Shown in pieces: positions 36,296-45,554 of a stretch of 64,000 nucleotides of DNA. Location: NCBI GenBank assembly GCA_964276095.1, contig CAXYDR010000002.1:186001-250000 (forward strand). Direction: 5' to 3'. Within the stretch, counting starts at the first letter, position 1. Every line of letters starts with the position of its first letter. Origin of the DNA: GCA-2733415 sp964276095 (GTDB lineage Bacteria > Bacteroidota > Bacteroidia > Flavobacteriales > Flavobacteriaceae). The notes beneath the pieces are model-generated. The model had not been told where the DNA came from, ran no database searches, and saw nothing but the letters and a program-made list of their open reading frames with translations. The position numbers and the translations under genes are program-made.

Positions 36296-37336
36296 TTAAG
36301 ATTTATTCGCTAATTGTCCGCAAGCGGCGTCTATATCTTTTCCTCTTGAACGACGAACAGTTGCTGGGATTCCATTCTTTTCTAATTGATGTAGATATTC
36401 ATCAACCATACTTCTGTCTGCTTGTTGAAAAATTCCATCATCAATAGGGTTGTATTCTATAATATTAACTTTACAGGGTACATAACTACAAAATTTCAAT
36501 AATGCTGTAATTGCTTCTTGATTATCATTAATTCCTTTCCAAACGATGTATTCATAAGAAATCCTACTCTTCGTTTTTGCATACCAGTATGCTAAAGATT
36601 CTCGTAAATCCTCTAACGGAAAAGTTTCATTAAACGGCATTATCTTAGTTCTTACCTCATCAATTGCTGAATGTAATGAAACTGCCAACTTAAACTTTAC
36701 TTCATCATCAGCCATTTTTTTAATAATTTTTGGAACACCTGATGTAGAAACAATAATACGTCTAGGCGACATCCCTAATCCTTCCGGAGAAGTTATCATC
36801 TCAATTGCCTTAATAACATTGTTGTAGTTCATTAACGGCTCTCCCATCCCCATAAAAACAATATTAGACAATGGGCGATTAAAATATAATCTACTTTCTT
36901 TATCAATAGCCAATACCTGATCATAAATTTCGTCAGGGTTTAAATTACGCATACGCTTTAAACGAGCTGTTGCACAAAACTGACAATCTAAACTACATCC
37001 TACTTGACTTGAAACACAAGCAGTAGTTCTTGTTGCAGTTGGAATTAAAACGGATTCAACTATTAAACCATCATGTAATTTTACAGCGTTTTTAATAGTA
37101 CCATCTTCACTACGTTGCATTTGATCAACCGAAATATGATTGATTACAAAATTAGCTTCCAGCATTTCTCTAGTAGTAATTGATAAGTTAGTCATGTCTT
37201 CAAAAACATGAGCTCCCTTTCCCCACAACCATTCATATACTTGGTTTCCTCTAAAAGCTTTATCGCCATTTTCGACAAAAAATGTACGTAATTCTTCCTT
37301 AGATAATTTCCTGATGTCTTTTTTCGTAATATCCAT
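36296..37336 (-). CDS. rlmN: 23S rRNA A2503 / tRNA A37 C2-methyltransferase, radical SAM
   Basis: Radical SAM enzyme methylating C2 of A2503 in 23S rRNA and A37 in certain tRNAs. About 346 residues from the ATG at 37336 (MDITKKDIRKLSKEEL). Upstream in-frame ATG at 37378 is rejected because a terminator hairpin occupies 37365-37399. Motifs: QVYEWLWGKG, radical SAM cluster C-SLD-C-QF-C (CxxxCxxC), GMGEPLMNYNNV, and the C-terminal RRSRGKDIDAACGQL whose cysteine is the catalytic methyl-accepting residue region; a second essential cysteine (ACVSSQVGCS) precedes the cluster. Downstream of queA, another RNA-modification gene, though separated by the terminator. Confidence 0.95.
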   Translation of the reverse strand: MDITKKDIRKLSKEELRTFFVENGDKAFRGNQVYEWLWGKGAHVFEDMTNLSITTREMLEANFVINHISVDQMQRSEDGTIKNAVKLHDGLIVESVLIPTATRTTACVSSQVGCSLDCQFCATARLKRMRNLNPDEIYDQVLAIDKESRLYFNRPLSNIVFMGMGEPLMNYNNVIKAIEMITSPEGLGMSPRRIIVSTSGVPKIIKKMADDEVKFKLAVSLHSAIDEVRTKIMPFNETFPLEDLRESLAYWYAKTKSRISYEYIVWKGINDNQEAITALLKFCSYVPCKVNIIEYNPIDDGIFQQADRSMVDEYLHQLEKNGIPATVRRSRGKDIDAACGQLANKS

Positions 37337-37364
37337 AATTAATGCAAAAGTAATAAGAATAAAC

Positions 37365-37399
37365 AAAAAAGGATTCATTGTAGCAATGAATCCTTTTTT
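37365..37399 (-). terminator. Intrinsic terminator of queA
   Basis: Perfect 16-bp stem AAAAAAGGATTCATTG with its complement, TAG loop, between queA stop and rlmN start. It leaves under 30 nt for an rlmN promoter; TACTTTTG at 37352-37345 is the only candidate -7 element. Confidence 0.85.
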
Positions 37400-37418
37400 T
37401 ATAGTAATAAATATCTCT

Positions 37419-38468
37419 TTATATGATTAACATTGCGTCACCATACGAATAGAAATTATATTTTTCTTTAATAGCTTCATCGTAAGCTTTCATGACAAAA
37501 TCATAGTCAGCAAATGCAGCAACCATCATCAATAATGTTGACTTAGGTGTATGAAAGTTTGTAATCATACAGTTGGCAATACTAAACTCATGAGGTGGGT
37601 GAATGTATTTGTTCGTCCAACCGTCAAAAGTATTTAATGTTCTGTTAGAAGAAACTGCACTTTCTAAAGCTCTCATTACTGTTGTTCCAACAGCACAGAC
37701 TCTTCTTTTTCTAGTTTTTGCTCCATTTATAATTCTAACCGCATCTTCTTCAATAGACATCTCTTCAGAATCCATTTTATGCTTCGATAAATCTTCTACT
37801 TCTACAGGATTAAATGTTCCTAATCCGATATGTAAAGTAACCTCAGCAAAATTTACTCCTTTAATTTCTAAACGCTTTAACAAATGTCTAGAAAAATGCA
37901 ATCCTGCTGTAGGTGCAGCTACCGCTCCTTCATGCTTTGCATAAATAGTTTGGTATCTTTCCTTATCTTCTGGTTCAACTTCTCTTTTAATGTATTTAGG
38001 TAATGGTGTAACTCCTAAAGCATTTAACTTCTCTCTAAATTCTTCATAACCTCCATCATATAAAAAACGTAATGTTCTTCCTCTAGAAGTAGTGTTGTCA
38101 ATAACTTCAGCAACTAAGCTTTCGTCTTCACCAAAGTACAACTTGTTTCCAATTCTTATTTTTCTTGCTGGATCAACCAACACATCCCATAAGCGTTGTT
38201 CTTTACTTAATTCTCTTAATAAAAACACTTCAATTCTTGCTCCGGTTTTTTCTTTGTTTCCGAATAAACGAGCTGGAAATACTTTAGTGTTATTCAACAC
38301 CATAACATCATCTTCATCAAAATAATTGATCAAGTCCTTGAACTGCTTATGCTCTATTGTTTGCTCTTTTCTGTTTAAAACCATTAAACGAGACTCATCC
38401 CTATGTTCTGCAGGATGTTCTGATAATAATTCTTCAGGAAGTTCAAACTCGAATTGTGATAATTTCAT
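37419..38468 (-). CDS. queA: S-adenosylmethionine:tRNA ribosyltransferase-isomerase
   Basis: Adds the epoxycyclopentane moiety from SAM to preQ1-tRNA in queuosine synthesis. 349 residues, standard length. Landmarks: MKLSQFEFELPEELLSEHPAEHRDESRLMVLNR, VMVLNNTKVFPARLFG, YQTIYAKHEGAVAAPTAGLHFSRHLL, VTLHIGLGTFNPVEVEDLSKHKMDSE and MITNFHTPKSTLLMMVAAFA. It follows aroA with a 64-nt gap and ends at a terminator. No other queuosine gene is in the window, so tgt and queG/queH must be elsewhere. Confidence 0.96.
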   Translation of the reverse strand: MKLSQFEFELPEELLSEHPAEHRDESRLMVLNRKEQTIEHKQFKDLINYFDEDDVMVLNNTKVFPARLFGNKEKTGARIEVFLLRELSKEQRLWDVLVDPARKIRIGNKLYFGEDESLVAEVIDNTTSRGRTLRFLYDGGYEEFREKLNALGVTPLPKYIKREVEPEDKERYQTIYAKHEGAVAAPTAGLHFSRHLLKRLEIKGVNFAEVTLHIGLGTFNPVEVEDLSKHKMDSEEMSIEEDAVRIINGAKTRKRRVCAVGTTVMRALESAVSSNRTLNTFDGWTNKYIHPPHEFSIANCMITNFHTPKSTLLMMVAAFADYDFVMKAYDEAIKEKYNFYSYGDAMLII

Positions 38469-38532
38469 GTGCTTCTTTAATTAGGTTGCTAATATACAAT
38501 CTCAACATAGGGGTTGTCAAGTAAATAAGCAA

Positions 38533-39771
38533 TTATATTTTATTAATTTGAATTCCAAGCGTTTTTAAATCCGTCCAAAAAGATGGGAAAGATTTAGAAA
38601 CAACCTCTGCTTCGTTTATTTTTAAACTAATTTTTAGTACTAAAGGCGCAAACGCCATTGCCATTCTGTGATCTTGATAGGTATCAATTGACACATCATT
38701 TTTGATAGACGATGAGCTTTTTAAATGTAGTGACTCCTCAGTAATTATTACCGTTGCTCCAAGTTTTTCTAACTCAACCTTTAATGCTTCTAATCGATCT
38801 GTCTCTTTTATTTTTAGTGTATGCAATCCATAAAGATCACATGAAATTCCTAAACCAAAAGAAGTAACAGCTATTGTTTGCGCTATATCTGGTGTATTTT
38901 CCAGATGAAATGTTTTCGAATCCCTGTTGTCTTCAGTTTTTTTAAGTTGAATTGAATTTTTAACAAAAGTAGTCTCTACTCCAAATTGCTTATATATTTC
39001 AACTAAAGCTGAATCTCCTTGTAAAGACGTTTCTTTATAAGATGAAAGTGTAATAGAAGTTCCTATTTCTGACAATGCTATTAAACTATAAAAATAAGAA
39101 GCTGAACTCCAATCAGACTCAACAATAATTAATTTATCATTATTCTTTCTCGAAGACGTTTCTTTAGGATAAACGCTAATTACATTTTCTTTAAAAGATG
39201 TTTTAACTCCTATTTCATTTAATAAATTTAGTGTCATATTAATATATGGCACAGATGTTATTTTTCCTTCAAGTGAAAGTGTTAGTCCATTTTTAAGAAC
39301 AGCACCAATTAGTAATAATGCCGATATATACTGGCTAGAAACATTTGCTTTTAAATTAACTTCTGATTTTAATAATTGCTTTCCTCTAATTCGCAATGGA
39401 GGAAAACCCTCACTTTCTTCATAACTTATGTCCGCTCCTAACATCCTTAAAGCATCAACTAAAACCCCTATCGGACGTTCTTTCATTCTTGACGAACCCG
39501 TAAGTAGAATTTCACGATTTTCTTGAATGGAAAAGTATGCTGTTAAAAATCGCATTGCAGTTCCTGCATGATGAATATCAACCACATCAGAAGATGTCTG
39601 TAACGCTTTTTGTAATACTTGACTATCATCTGAATTGGAAAGATTATCAATTTTTAACCCTTCAAATAGTGCCTGCAGGATTAATAACCTATTGGCCTCA
39701 GATTTAGAACCAGTGATTTGAATTAACGGTTCGTTATTAATTATTGACGACTTTTGAAGGTTTATATTCAT
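38533..39771 (-). CDS. aroA: 3-phosphoshikimate 1-carboxyvinyltransferase (EPSP synthase)
   Basis: Transfers enolpyruvyl from PEP to shikimate-3-phosphate, the sixth step of the shikimate pathway that feeds the pheA/DAHP synthase genes at 50-52 kb. 412 residues, a little short but complete. N-terminal ITGSKSEANRLLIL (substrate lysine), HHAGTAMRFLTAYFS, SSRMKERPIGVLVDALRMLGAD, the Gln-rich VSSQYISALLL, and C-terminal LKIKETDRLEALKVELEKLGA and YQDHRMAMAFAPL. Sequence is divergent from the E. coli enzyme in the TGSKS region, as usual for Bacteroidota. Start is 4 nt after the stop of the small membrane protein. Confidence 0.94.
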   Translation of the reverse strand: MNINLQKSSIINNEPLIQITGSKSEANRLLILQALFEGLKIDNLSNSDDSQVLQKALQTSSDVVDIHHAGTAMRFLTAYFSIQENREILLTGSSRMKERPIGVLVDALRMLGADISYEESEGFPPLRIRGKQLLKSEVNLKANVSSQYISALLLIGAVLKNGLTLSLEGKITSVPYINMTLNLLNEIGVKTSFKENVISVYPKETSSRKNNDKLIIVESDWSSASYFYSLIALSEIGTSITLSSYKETSLQGDSALVEIYKQFGVETTFVKNSIQLKKTEDNRDSKTFHLENTPDIAQTIAVTSFGLGISCDLYGLHTLKIKETDRLEALKVELEKLGATVIITEESLHLKSSSSIKNDVSIDTYQDHRMAMAFAPLVLKISLKINEAEVVSKSFPSFWTDLKTLGIQINKI

Positions 39772-39775
39772 AGAA

Positions 39776-40024
39776 TCACTTACTTTTCTTAGTAGCCATT
39801 AATACCCCGTAAAAAAAACTAACTACTATTTTAATTCCTAAAAACGACTTCCATTTCCCATCCTTAAAATTTAATTCAGAAATAGTTTCTAAATCAAAAG
39901 AAAAAAATGCGCTTGCATCACTCATTAATAAAGAAAAAATTACTAATACAATAAAAAACGGGATAGTTATTAAACTTACTTTTCTCCAAAAACCTGGGGC
40001 TTTTATTTTTTCTATAAAACTCAT
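39776..40024 (-). CDS. Small membrane protein of unknown function
   Basis: 82 residues with two predicted membrane helices: about 14-32 (VSLITIPFFIVLVIFSLLM) and about 62-78 (GIKIVVSFFYGVLMA), separated by an acidic loop containing SDASAFFSFDLETISEL. It ends in basic TKKSK. Reality is supported by tight packing: its start overlaps the mazG stop (TAATG) and aroA starts 4 nt after its stop. No family is recognised. The position between mazG and aroA suggests an operon member with a role unrelated by sequence to either. Confidence 0.75.
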   Translation of the reverse strand: MSFIEKIKAPGFWRKVSLITIPFFIVLVIFSLLMSDASAFFSFDLETISELNFKDGKWKSFLGIKIVVSFFYGVLMATKKSK

Positions 40025-40350
40025 TACTTTAATTTTTCGTTGTTATGGTGTCTATCATGATCACGTTTTGTTTTAATATCTAACTTTTTATCAAAGGCAT
40101 CTTGTAAATCAATACCTGTTTGATTAGCTAAACATAAAACTACAAACATTACATCTGCTAATTCTTCACCTAAATCTTTATTCTTGTCACTTTCTTTTTC
40201 ACTTTGCTCTCCATAACGCCGAGCAATAATTCTAGCCACCTCTCCTACTTCTTCGGTAAGTTGAGCCATATTGGTTAACTCATTAAAATAACGAACTCCG
40301 TGGTCTTTAATCCAATTATCTACTTCTAGTTGTGCGTTTTTAATGTCCAT
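40024..40350 (-). CDS. MazG-like nucleotide pyrophosphohydrolase
   Basis: 108-residue single-domain MazG-type all-alpha NTP pyrophosphatase that hydrolyses (d)NTPs or modified nucleotides to NMP and PPi. The metal-binding EExxE/D pattern is visible as TEEVGEVARIIARRYGE and KDLGEELADVMFVVLCLANQ. The N-terminal AQLEVDNWIKDHGVRYFNELTNMAQL is typical of the bacterial short form. It lies 4 nt downstream of the DUF3857 gene and overlaps the small membrane-protein gene. In several Flavobacteriia a mazG gene sits in this shikimate-linked cluster; a general house-cleaning role is likely. Confidence 0.9.
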   Translation of the reverse strand: MDIKNAQLEVDNWIKDHGVRYFNELTNMAQLTEEVGEVARIIARRYGEQSEKESDKNKDLGEELADVMFVVLCLANQTGIDLQDAFDKKLDIKTKRDHDRHHNNEKLK

Positions 40351-40354
40351 AAAA

Positions 40355-42373
40355 TTATATTTTTTCTAAAACTATTTTTTCTGAATTTTTCTTCACTAAT
40401 CCTTTATAAACTTCTTTAAAATCAGAATAATGTGTCACAGGAATCATTGAGAAATTAATTTTAAACACTTCGGATATCTGTACTACATTTCCGTTTTGTT
40501 TAACTAAAAAATTATACTCTCCTAAATTATCTGATAATATTAATTTAATACTTTCTGGGATAGATTTAACTCTATACCCATCAGGAATATTAATATTCAC
40601 TATACTCTTATTAGTTCTCGGGAAGCTAAAATCAATTGGATAATTCCTTATCTCTTTATTAAATATATTATCATCCTCTGTTAAAAATAGCATCGGAGCT
40701 ATGTAAATTTCTGTGCCAATTTCTTCTGCACCGTCTTCATACACAAATTCATATGTTTGCTGAACAGGTTTTTCCAGATTTTTATCATTTTTAATACTCA
40801 ACTTCTTTATCTCAATTTCTCCTTTATCTTTTGAAATTCTATCAACTAAATCTTCATTTATTACGCCTGTATTTTTGTTTCTGTAATTATATGCATAATA
40901 ATCAGTTATTTGATTGCGCACTTTTCCTGTAAAAACCAAATCATTACTTAACGTTGTTGAGACCATCGTTGTATTAACTGAGTTCCTTTTAGGAAACAAA
41001 TCAACCCAAGCAGAACTCCCACGCTCTCTAATAATTCTACCCTGCCAATTCAAAATTTCTTCTGGGAGCACATTCATTGTAGTAAACTCTTTTGTTGCAT
41101 CTAGTAGTAAAACTTCATCTTTTACTTCCACCCCACAAATTACATAATTAAAACCTTGTTTTGTAGGGAACAATGGTACTCCGTTAGATTTTGTTGACAC
41201 TAAAATGGGGTTAGATTTTATACCTGCGTACCTAAGCATCGCAACTAACATTAAATTAATATCTGCAACATTTCCTATCCCTTCTTTAAATGCTTTTTTC
41301 ACACCTTTATCAGAATAAACACCATAAAAATCATTCCACTTCACTTTAGATTTAACAAAGTTAAACACCTTTGCAACCTTATTTTCATTTGTTGATTTGG
41401 ATTGTAACAATGCATCCAATTCATCTTTAAAGTAATTTGTTTTTAATAATTGATTTCCAAAAAGGTTATGTTCATAAATAGTTTTAGTTACCGAGTTCCA
41501 ATCTGTAGCGTAATTTTCAATTTGCCCATTTGAACCTTTATAATACGCATATTCTAAAATAAGTTTTGCTCTGTAATTATTCAAATTATCTACAAATCCC
41601 TCGTTTTTTAAAGCTGGTATATTATCCAAATTAGCTTCTGTAACATTTTCTGCAAACCTCCATTCTGAAGAATTAAATTGCGTTTTTACAGCGCTAAAAC
41701 CACCACGATCTATCCTTTCTTTGGAATTAATCTTAACAACCCTATTTGTTTTAATTTCTTTTAATTTAGGTATATAAGCCGCTCGTGGATTAAGAATTTT
41801 GTTAAAACCATAATATTCGGGGACTTTAATACTCATTTCAAATTTTTTGATAGGAATTAACTCTTGAAAATTAACATCATCAATTTGCATATAAGGTGAC
41901 TCAATAGTATACCTATATTCAACTACACTACCAGGATTAACATTAGGCATTGTAAAGGATGTGAATTTCCAATAATCATTTTTCTTTTCCTCGAAAACGC
42001 CGTCGCCTTTAAGTTTTTTTTTATCTATATCTCCTTCAGAAAAATTATATGTATATCCTTTCAACCCTATTAGCTCTTCTTTATTTCCACTTGAACGTGC
42101 TAATAACTTAATACGTTTAGTAGCCCACTTATTCCCCTCTTTATTATATATTTTAATACGCTCATGAATGCTTCTTTGTTGTATAAAACCATCACTGGCA
42201 TTATATGCATATTTAACATCTACTTTTCTGTATAATATTGTTGCGCTTGCAGTAGAGTCTAATGGATTTACTGTTTCTTGTAATTCTTCTTTGGAAACCT
42301 TTCCGAATTTATAGTTTTGTGCATATGTTGACATCCCCATTTGTAACAAAAGCACTAATAATAATTTTCTCAT
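40355..42373 (-). CDS. DUF3857 transglutaminase-fold protein without catalytic triad
   Basis: 672 residues, signal peptide MRKLLLVLLLQMGMSTYAQ. N-terminal DUF3857 domain (about 50-260) with HERIKIYNKEG and VEYRYTIESPY, then a transglutaminase-like core (about 300-450). At the position where the neighbouring paralogue has the nucleophile Cys (GDCKGL) this protein has GNVADI (Val), and the His of GNHVFL is replaced by Tyr (FNYVICGV), leaving only the Asp (DATKEF). Catalysis therefore looks lost. A C-terminal domain ends KNSEKIVLEKI. Likely periplasmic. First gene of an mRNA running into mazG, and close kin of the pseudogene upstream. Confidence 0.82.
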   Translation of the reverse strand: MRKLLLVLLLQMGMSTYAQNYKFGKVSKEELQETVNPLDSTASATILYRKVDVKYAYNASDGFIQQRSIHERIKIYNKEGNKWATKRIKLLARSSGNKEELIGLKGYTYNFSEGDIDKKKLKGDGVFEEKKNDYWKFTSFTMPNVNPGSVVEYRYTIESPYMQIDDVNFQELIPIKKFEMSIKVPEYYGFNKILNPRAAYIPKLKEIKTNRVVKINSKERIDRGGFSAVKTQFNSSEWRFAENVTEANLDNIPALKNEGFVDNLNNYRAKLILEYAYYKGSNGQIENYATDWNSVTKTIYEHNLFGNQLLKTNYFKDELDALLQSKSTNENKVAKVFNFVKSKVKWNDFYGVYSDKGVKKAFKEGIGNVADINLMLVAMLRYAGIKSNPILVSTKSNGVPLFPTKQGFNYVICGVEVKDEVLLLDATKEFTTMNVLPEEILNWQGRIIRERGSSAWVDLFPKRNSVNTTMVSTTLSNDLVFTGKVRNQITDYYAYNYRNKNTGVINEDLVDRISKDKGEIEIKKLSIKNDKNLEKPVQQTYEFVYEDGAEEIGTEIYIAPMLFLTEDDNIFNKEIRNYPIDFSFPRTNKSIVNINIPDGYRVKSIPESIKLILSDNLGEYNFLVKQNGNVVQISEVFKINFSMIPVTHYSDFKEVYKGLVKKNSEKIVLEKI

Positions 42374-42454
42374 TTTTTGATTGTTAAGTTAGTTTGAATT
42401 TTATTTTTTGAAATACACTTTAAAATTAAGGTATTACCTTTTAATTATTGTCTT

Positions 42455-42983
42455 TTATATTTTTTCTAAAACTATTTTTTCTGATTTTTTTTCTATCAAT
42501 TTATTATATACCTCTTTCAAATCAGGATAATAATTCACTGCAATTATCGGGTAATTAATTTTAAACTCTTCTAGAACTTGTATTTTGTTTCCTTCTTGAT
42601 TTATTAAAAAACTATATTCTCCAATATTATCTGACATAATCATTTTAATATTTTCAGGAATAAATTTCACTTTATATATGTGCCCCCTTTAATCCATTAA
42701 CGCTATACCCAGAAAATAACATAATATACTTCGTAGCCCAAACTAAACCTTCTTTATTATATATTTTAATTCGTTCGTGTACTTCTCTTATCTGTGAAAA
42801 TCTTGAATACGTATTATACCTCACATATTCCTTTCTAAACAAAATAGTAGCATTCGCTGAAGAGTCTGCAGGATTAAATTTTTCCTGTAATTCTTCTTTT
42901 GATACCTTTCCGAATTTAAAGTTTTGTGCATATAATGTTGACATCCCAATTTGTAACAACAGTACTAATAATAATTTTCTCAT
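42455..42983 (-). pseudogene. Remnant of a DUF3857 protein with a large internal deletion
   Basis: The 5' part (42983-42672, 103 codons) begins MRKLLLVLLLQIGMSTLYAQN and matches the N-terminus of the intact gene at 40355-42373 almost residue for residue up to SVNGLKG. The 3' part (to 42455) matches the last 73 residues of the same protein (VKFIPENIKMIMSDNIGEY to KKSEKIVLEKI). Between them about 490 codons are missing, and the two parts are in different frames; the first runs into TAA at 42674-42672. This is a tandem duplicate ruined by deletion at about 42676-42690. It follows the 632-residue DUF3857 gene by 8 nt, so it was once in its operon. Confidence 0.9.
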
Positions 42984-42991
42984 TTTTATAA

Positions 42992-44890
42992 TTACTTAGA
43001 TAACACAAATTTTGACTTGTCTTTTTTTGAGATCTTTTTTATAAAACCTCTATATGAATTGTATTTTTCTTTCGGAAAACACCCTTCTTTAAGAGTTAAC
43101 TCTCTAATATATTTTATTTTATTACCCTCTGTTTTTTCAATAGTCACTTTATAGGACCCAAACTCACTATTAATTTCATAATTCTCTGGGAGGGCAACTA
43201 TAGTATATTCATTTGGTATTTGAATCACATAAGAATCGGAATCAAAAGAAGAACGACTTGTTTTAAAAGGTAATTTTCGCTCTTCATATTTTATTGGAAC
43301 TTTAGATAATCTATTAAAAGGATTTATAGCCACCAATAACTTATCTCCAGCTTTAGTTGCATAATTACTTACTGAAATATTTAATTTTTCATGTAATTCA
43401 ACTTTATCTTTATCTATAGTCAATTCTTTACTAATTATCGAAAACCCGTTCAGGTAATCCCAAATACTTGAATACCTTTCTTCCAATTCCTCTGGATTCA
43501 TTCTCATTTTATATGATTGTTGATCATATTGAATACCTTTAGATACACTTGTATAATTAGCTTTAAAACCACCTGTGCTCTCTAATATGATATTTACATT
43601 TGCATTAAATGTATTAAAAGACTCATCATATATAGGAGTATGTACTATTTTACCTCCATCTGGAGTAACAACTAAAACATCACGGTCATCAGTAAAATTT
43701 CCTAAAAATCCAAAAGGCATTGTTTGACTTGTGCACTCTAACCATATTGATTCCTCATCTAAAGGAACATTTAAAAAAACATGATTCCCTTGCATTGACG
43801 CAAAATCTTTATCTAAATTTTTTTTTGAATTACCGGCGTGAACTATAGTATAATATGCGTTAATGTTTTGCGACTTTAACAATGCTTTAGTGTAATTAGT
43901 TAACCCTTTACAATCACCATACTTAACTTTATCGACTTCAGTTGCTTTAATAGGTTGCCAGCCACCAATTCCTAATTGTACACCAACGTACCTAGTGTTG
44001 TCCTGAACATAGTTATAAATACGTTTAATTTTCTCTCGTTTAGAAGGAGCATCGGCTATTAGTTCCGCTATTACTTTTTTTGTAGATTCATTAACAATAT
44101 CTCTATCAGTTAACAGTTTCATCTCTTGCCACAATCCAAACTCTTTCCAGTTTTTCCCGTTTCCAGCTTCTCCTTTTAGTTCAAAATTATTTAAAGCTAC
44201 ACGAATCCAAGGCATTATTATTGAAAAATCTGGCGACATTCTTTCTTGCTCAACAGCTTTAAGTTTTTTTGCAGAAAAAATCAACTCATTTCCTTTATCT
44301 TCGATTTTAAAATCATAGTCCTCCAAATTATAGGTTTTAAATTTATAATTCGAATTTGTATGATTTATTAGCTGATAAGTTGAATGTTCTAAACTAACAT
44401 AATACCCTTCTATTGGGCTCCAGTTATTTAAAAAAGCGGTAGATTTTTCTTTTGCTTTTGACTCAAAAACAACTGTATAGGGATATGATGTAGGATAATA
44501 TTCTAAATGCTTAACCCTGTTATCCGTATACATTTGACCTCCCGAAACAGCGCTTACATCTTTAAAGTCACCTTTTTTGTATTTTTTAATAATTTCCCCA
44601 TTTTCATCTAACACTAAAACCGATAATTTTTGTATAGTTCTTGAATCATCATAACCTTCATATATATCTACATGTTGATTCCCAAACCTGTTTAAAACAG
44701 TAACAACTCTACGTTGAGTTATTATCATATGGTCCAATGACGTGATTTCTATAGATGTATGATGCTCCCTAATTACAGCATTAGCATTTTTTTTTAGTTC
44801 CTCAGGAATTGAGTAAGAGCTATAGTTCTCTTGTGAAATTACTATTTGTACACCCATTACAAATAGCATTAGAATTAACTTTTTAATCAT
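42992..44890 (-). CDS. DUF3857 / transglutaminase-like periplasmic protein
   Basis: 632 residues, signal peptide MIKKLILMLFVMGVQIVISQ. DUF3857 domain (about 40-230) with QRRVVTVLNRFGNQHVDIYEGYDDS and ITVVFESKA-like YTVVFESKAKEK, then a transglutaminase core with intact triad candidates: Cys in VKYGDCKGLTNY, His in QGNHVFLNV and Asp/Glu at WLECTSQTMPFG. A beta-rich C-terminal DUF2569-like tail follows. Unlike its downstream paralogue it keeps the catalytic cysteine and histidine, so it may be active as a peptidase or cross-linker. Substrate unknown. It heads the run that continues into the pseudogene and the 672-residue gene. Confidence 0.85.
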   Translation of the reverse strand: MIKKLILMLFVMGVQIVISQENYSSYSIPEELKKNANAVIREHHTSIEITSLDHMIITQRRVVTVLNRFGNQHVDIYEGYDDSRTIQKLSVLVLDENGEIIKKYKKGDFKDVSAVSGGQMYTDNRVKHLEYYPTSYPYTVVFESKAKEKSTAFLNNWSPIEGYYVSLEHSTYQLINHTNSNYKFKTYNLEDYDFKIEDKGNELIFSAKKLKAVEQERMSPDFSIIMPWIRVALNNFELKGEAGNGKNWKEFGLWQEMKLLTDRDIVNESTKKVIAELIADAPSKREKIKRIYNYVQDNTRYVGVQLGIGGWQPIKATEVDKVKYGDCKGLTNYTKALLKSQNINAYYTIVHAGNSKKNLDKDFASMQGNHVFLNVPLDEESIWLECTSQTMPFGFLGNFTDDRDVLVVTPDGGKIVHTPIYDESFNTFNANVNIILESTGGFKANYTSVSKGIQYDQQSYKMRMNPEELEERYSSIWDYLNGFSIISKELTIDKDKVELHEKLNISVSNYATKAGDKLLVAINPFNRLSKVPIKYEERKLPFKTSRSSFDSDSYVIQIPNEYTIVALPENYEINSEFGSYKVTIEKTEGNKIKYIRELTLKEGCFPKEKYNSYRGFIKKISKKDKSKFVLSK

Positions 44891-44924
44891 CGTTAGTTTT
44901 TAGTTACAAAAATACATTATACAA

Positions 44925-45461
44925 TTATGAATACTTTTTTTTTGTCATTGAAAATTTATGCGCAATCTTATTAAATAGTAAAATCAAAATACATGGACCT
45001 CCTATCCACAATAACTCACTTAATATTACTCGTATTCCCCATTCAGAAAAAAATTTAGAAATCCCTATTGGTGATACTTGTATTGGTCTGCATCCAAAAA
45101 AATAACGTGTGTTTTCAAAGGGAATGAAGAAACCAACCCCAAGTCCTCCAGTCGTCATTGCATCCAATATTGCATGCGAAATGGTTGCTAAAAACAACAC
45201 AACAAAAAATATCTTTTTATTTGATTTCCCGAACATCAAGCTCAATATCCCTGACCAAATTACAGCAAAAAATATCGAATGTGTAAACCCTCTATGCCCT
45301 AACCAATGCTCATATGCATATCCAAACTTAAAGGCTAACACATCAATATCTGGTAATATTGCAGAAATCATTGCCAATACCAATAATAATTTTATTTGAT
45401 TTCTATCTAACACTTTTGATAATGTAGCACCTACTAGCGCGTGTCCGAATACTGATGCCAT
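44925..45461 (-). CDS. Membrane-bound metal-dependent hydrolase, YdjM family (DUF457)
   Basis: 178-residue inner-membrane protein with about four hydrophobic segments. The family's metal-ligand pattern is visible: GHALVGATL near the N-terminus, ILPDIDVLAF, HWLGHRGFTHSIFFAV (the H-R-x-x-T-H-S core) and ATISHAILDAMTTGG. These His and Asp residues are the predicted metal site. The C-terminus is Lys-rich and cytoplasmic. The catalytic reaction of this family is not firmly established. Appears monocistronic, with no strong terminator in the 34 nt before the next gene. Confidence 0.87.
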   Translation of the reverse strand: MASVFGHALVGATLSKVLDRNQIKLLLVLAMISAILPDIDVLAFKFGYAYEHWLGHRGFTHSIFFAVIWSGILSLMFGKSNKKIFFVVLFLATISHAILDAMTTGGLGVGFFIPFENTRYFFGCRPIQVSPIGISKFFSEWGIRVILSELLWIGGPCILILLFNKIAHKFSMTKKKYS

Positions 45462-45502
45462 TATTCTTTATTTTTTTAGCAAATATATTAAGTAAAGCGC
45501 AT

Positions 45503-45538
45503 AAAAAAGGCTCAAAACAAACATTTTGAGCCTTTTTT
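45503..45538 (-). terminator. Intrinsic terminator of the CHIPPGN lipoprotein gene
   Basis: GGCTCAAAA / TTTTGAGCC stem with a CAAACA-type loop and A6/T6 flanks, just beyond the stop at 45555. Confidence 0.85.
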
Positions 45539-45554
45539 ATAAAATTTAATGATA

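Noticed and set aside
37337..37378. Longer rlmN N-terminus starting at 37378
   Set aside because: The extra codons overlap the queA terminator and look like a random hydrophobic run; the ATG at 37336 fits the family.
42455..42670. 71-codon ORF as an independent small gene
   Set aside because: It is the C-terminal scrap of the deleted DUF3857 copy, has only a GTG start and no signal peptide.
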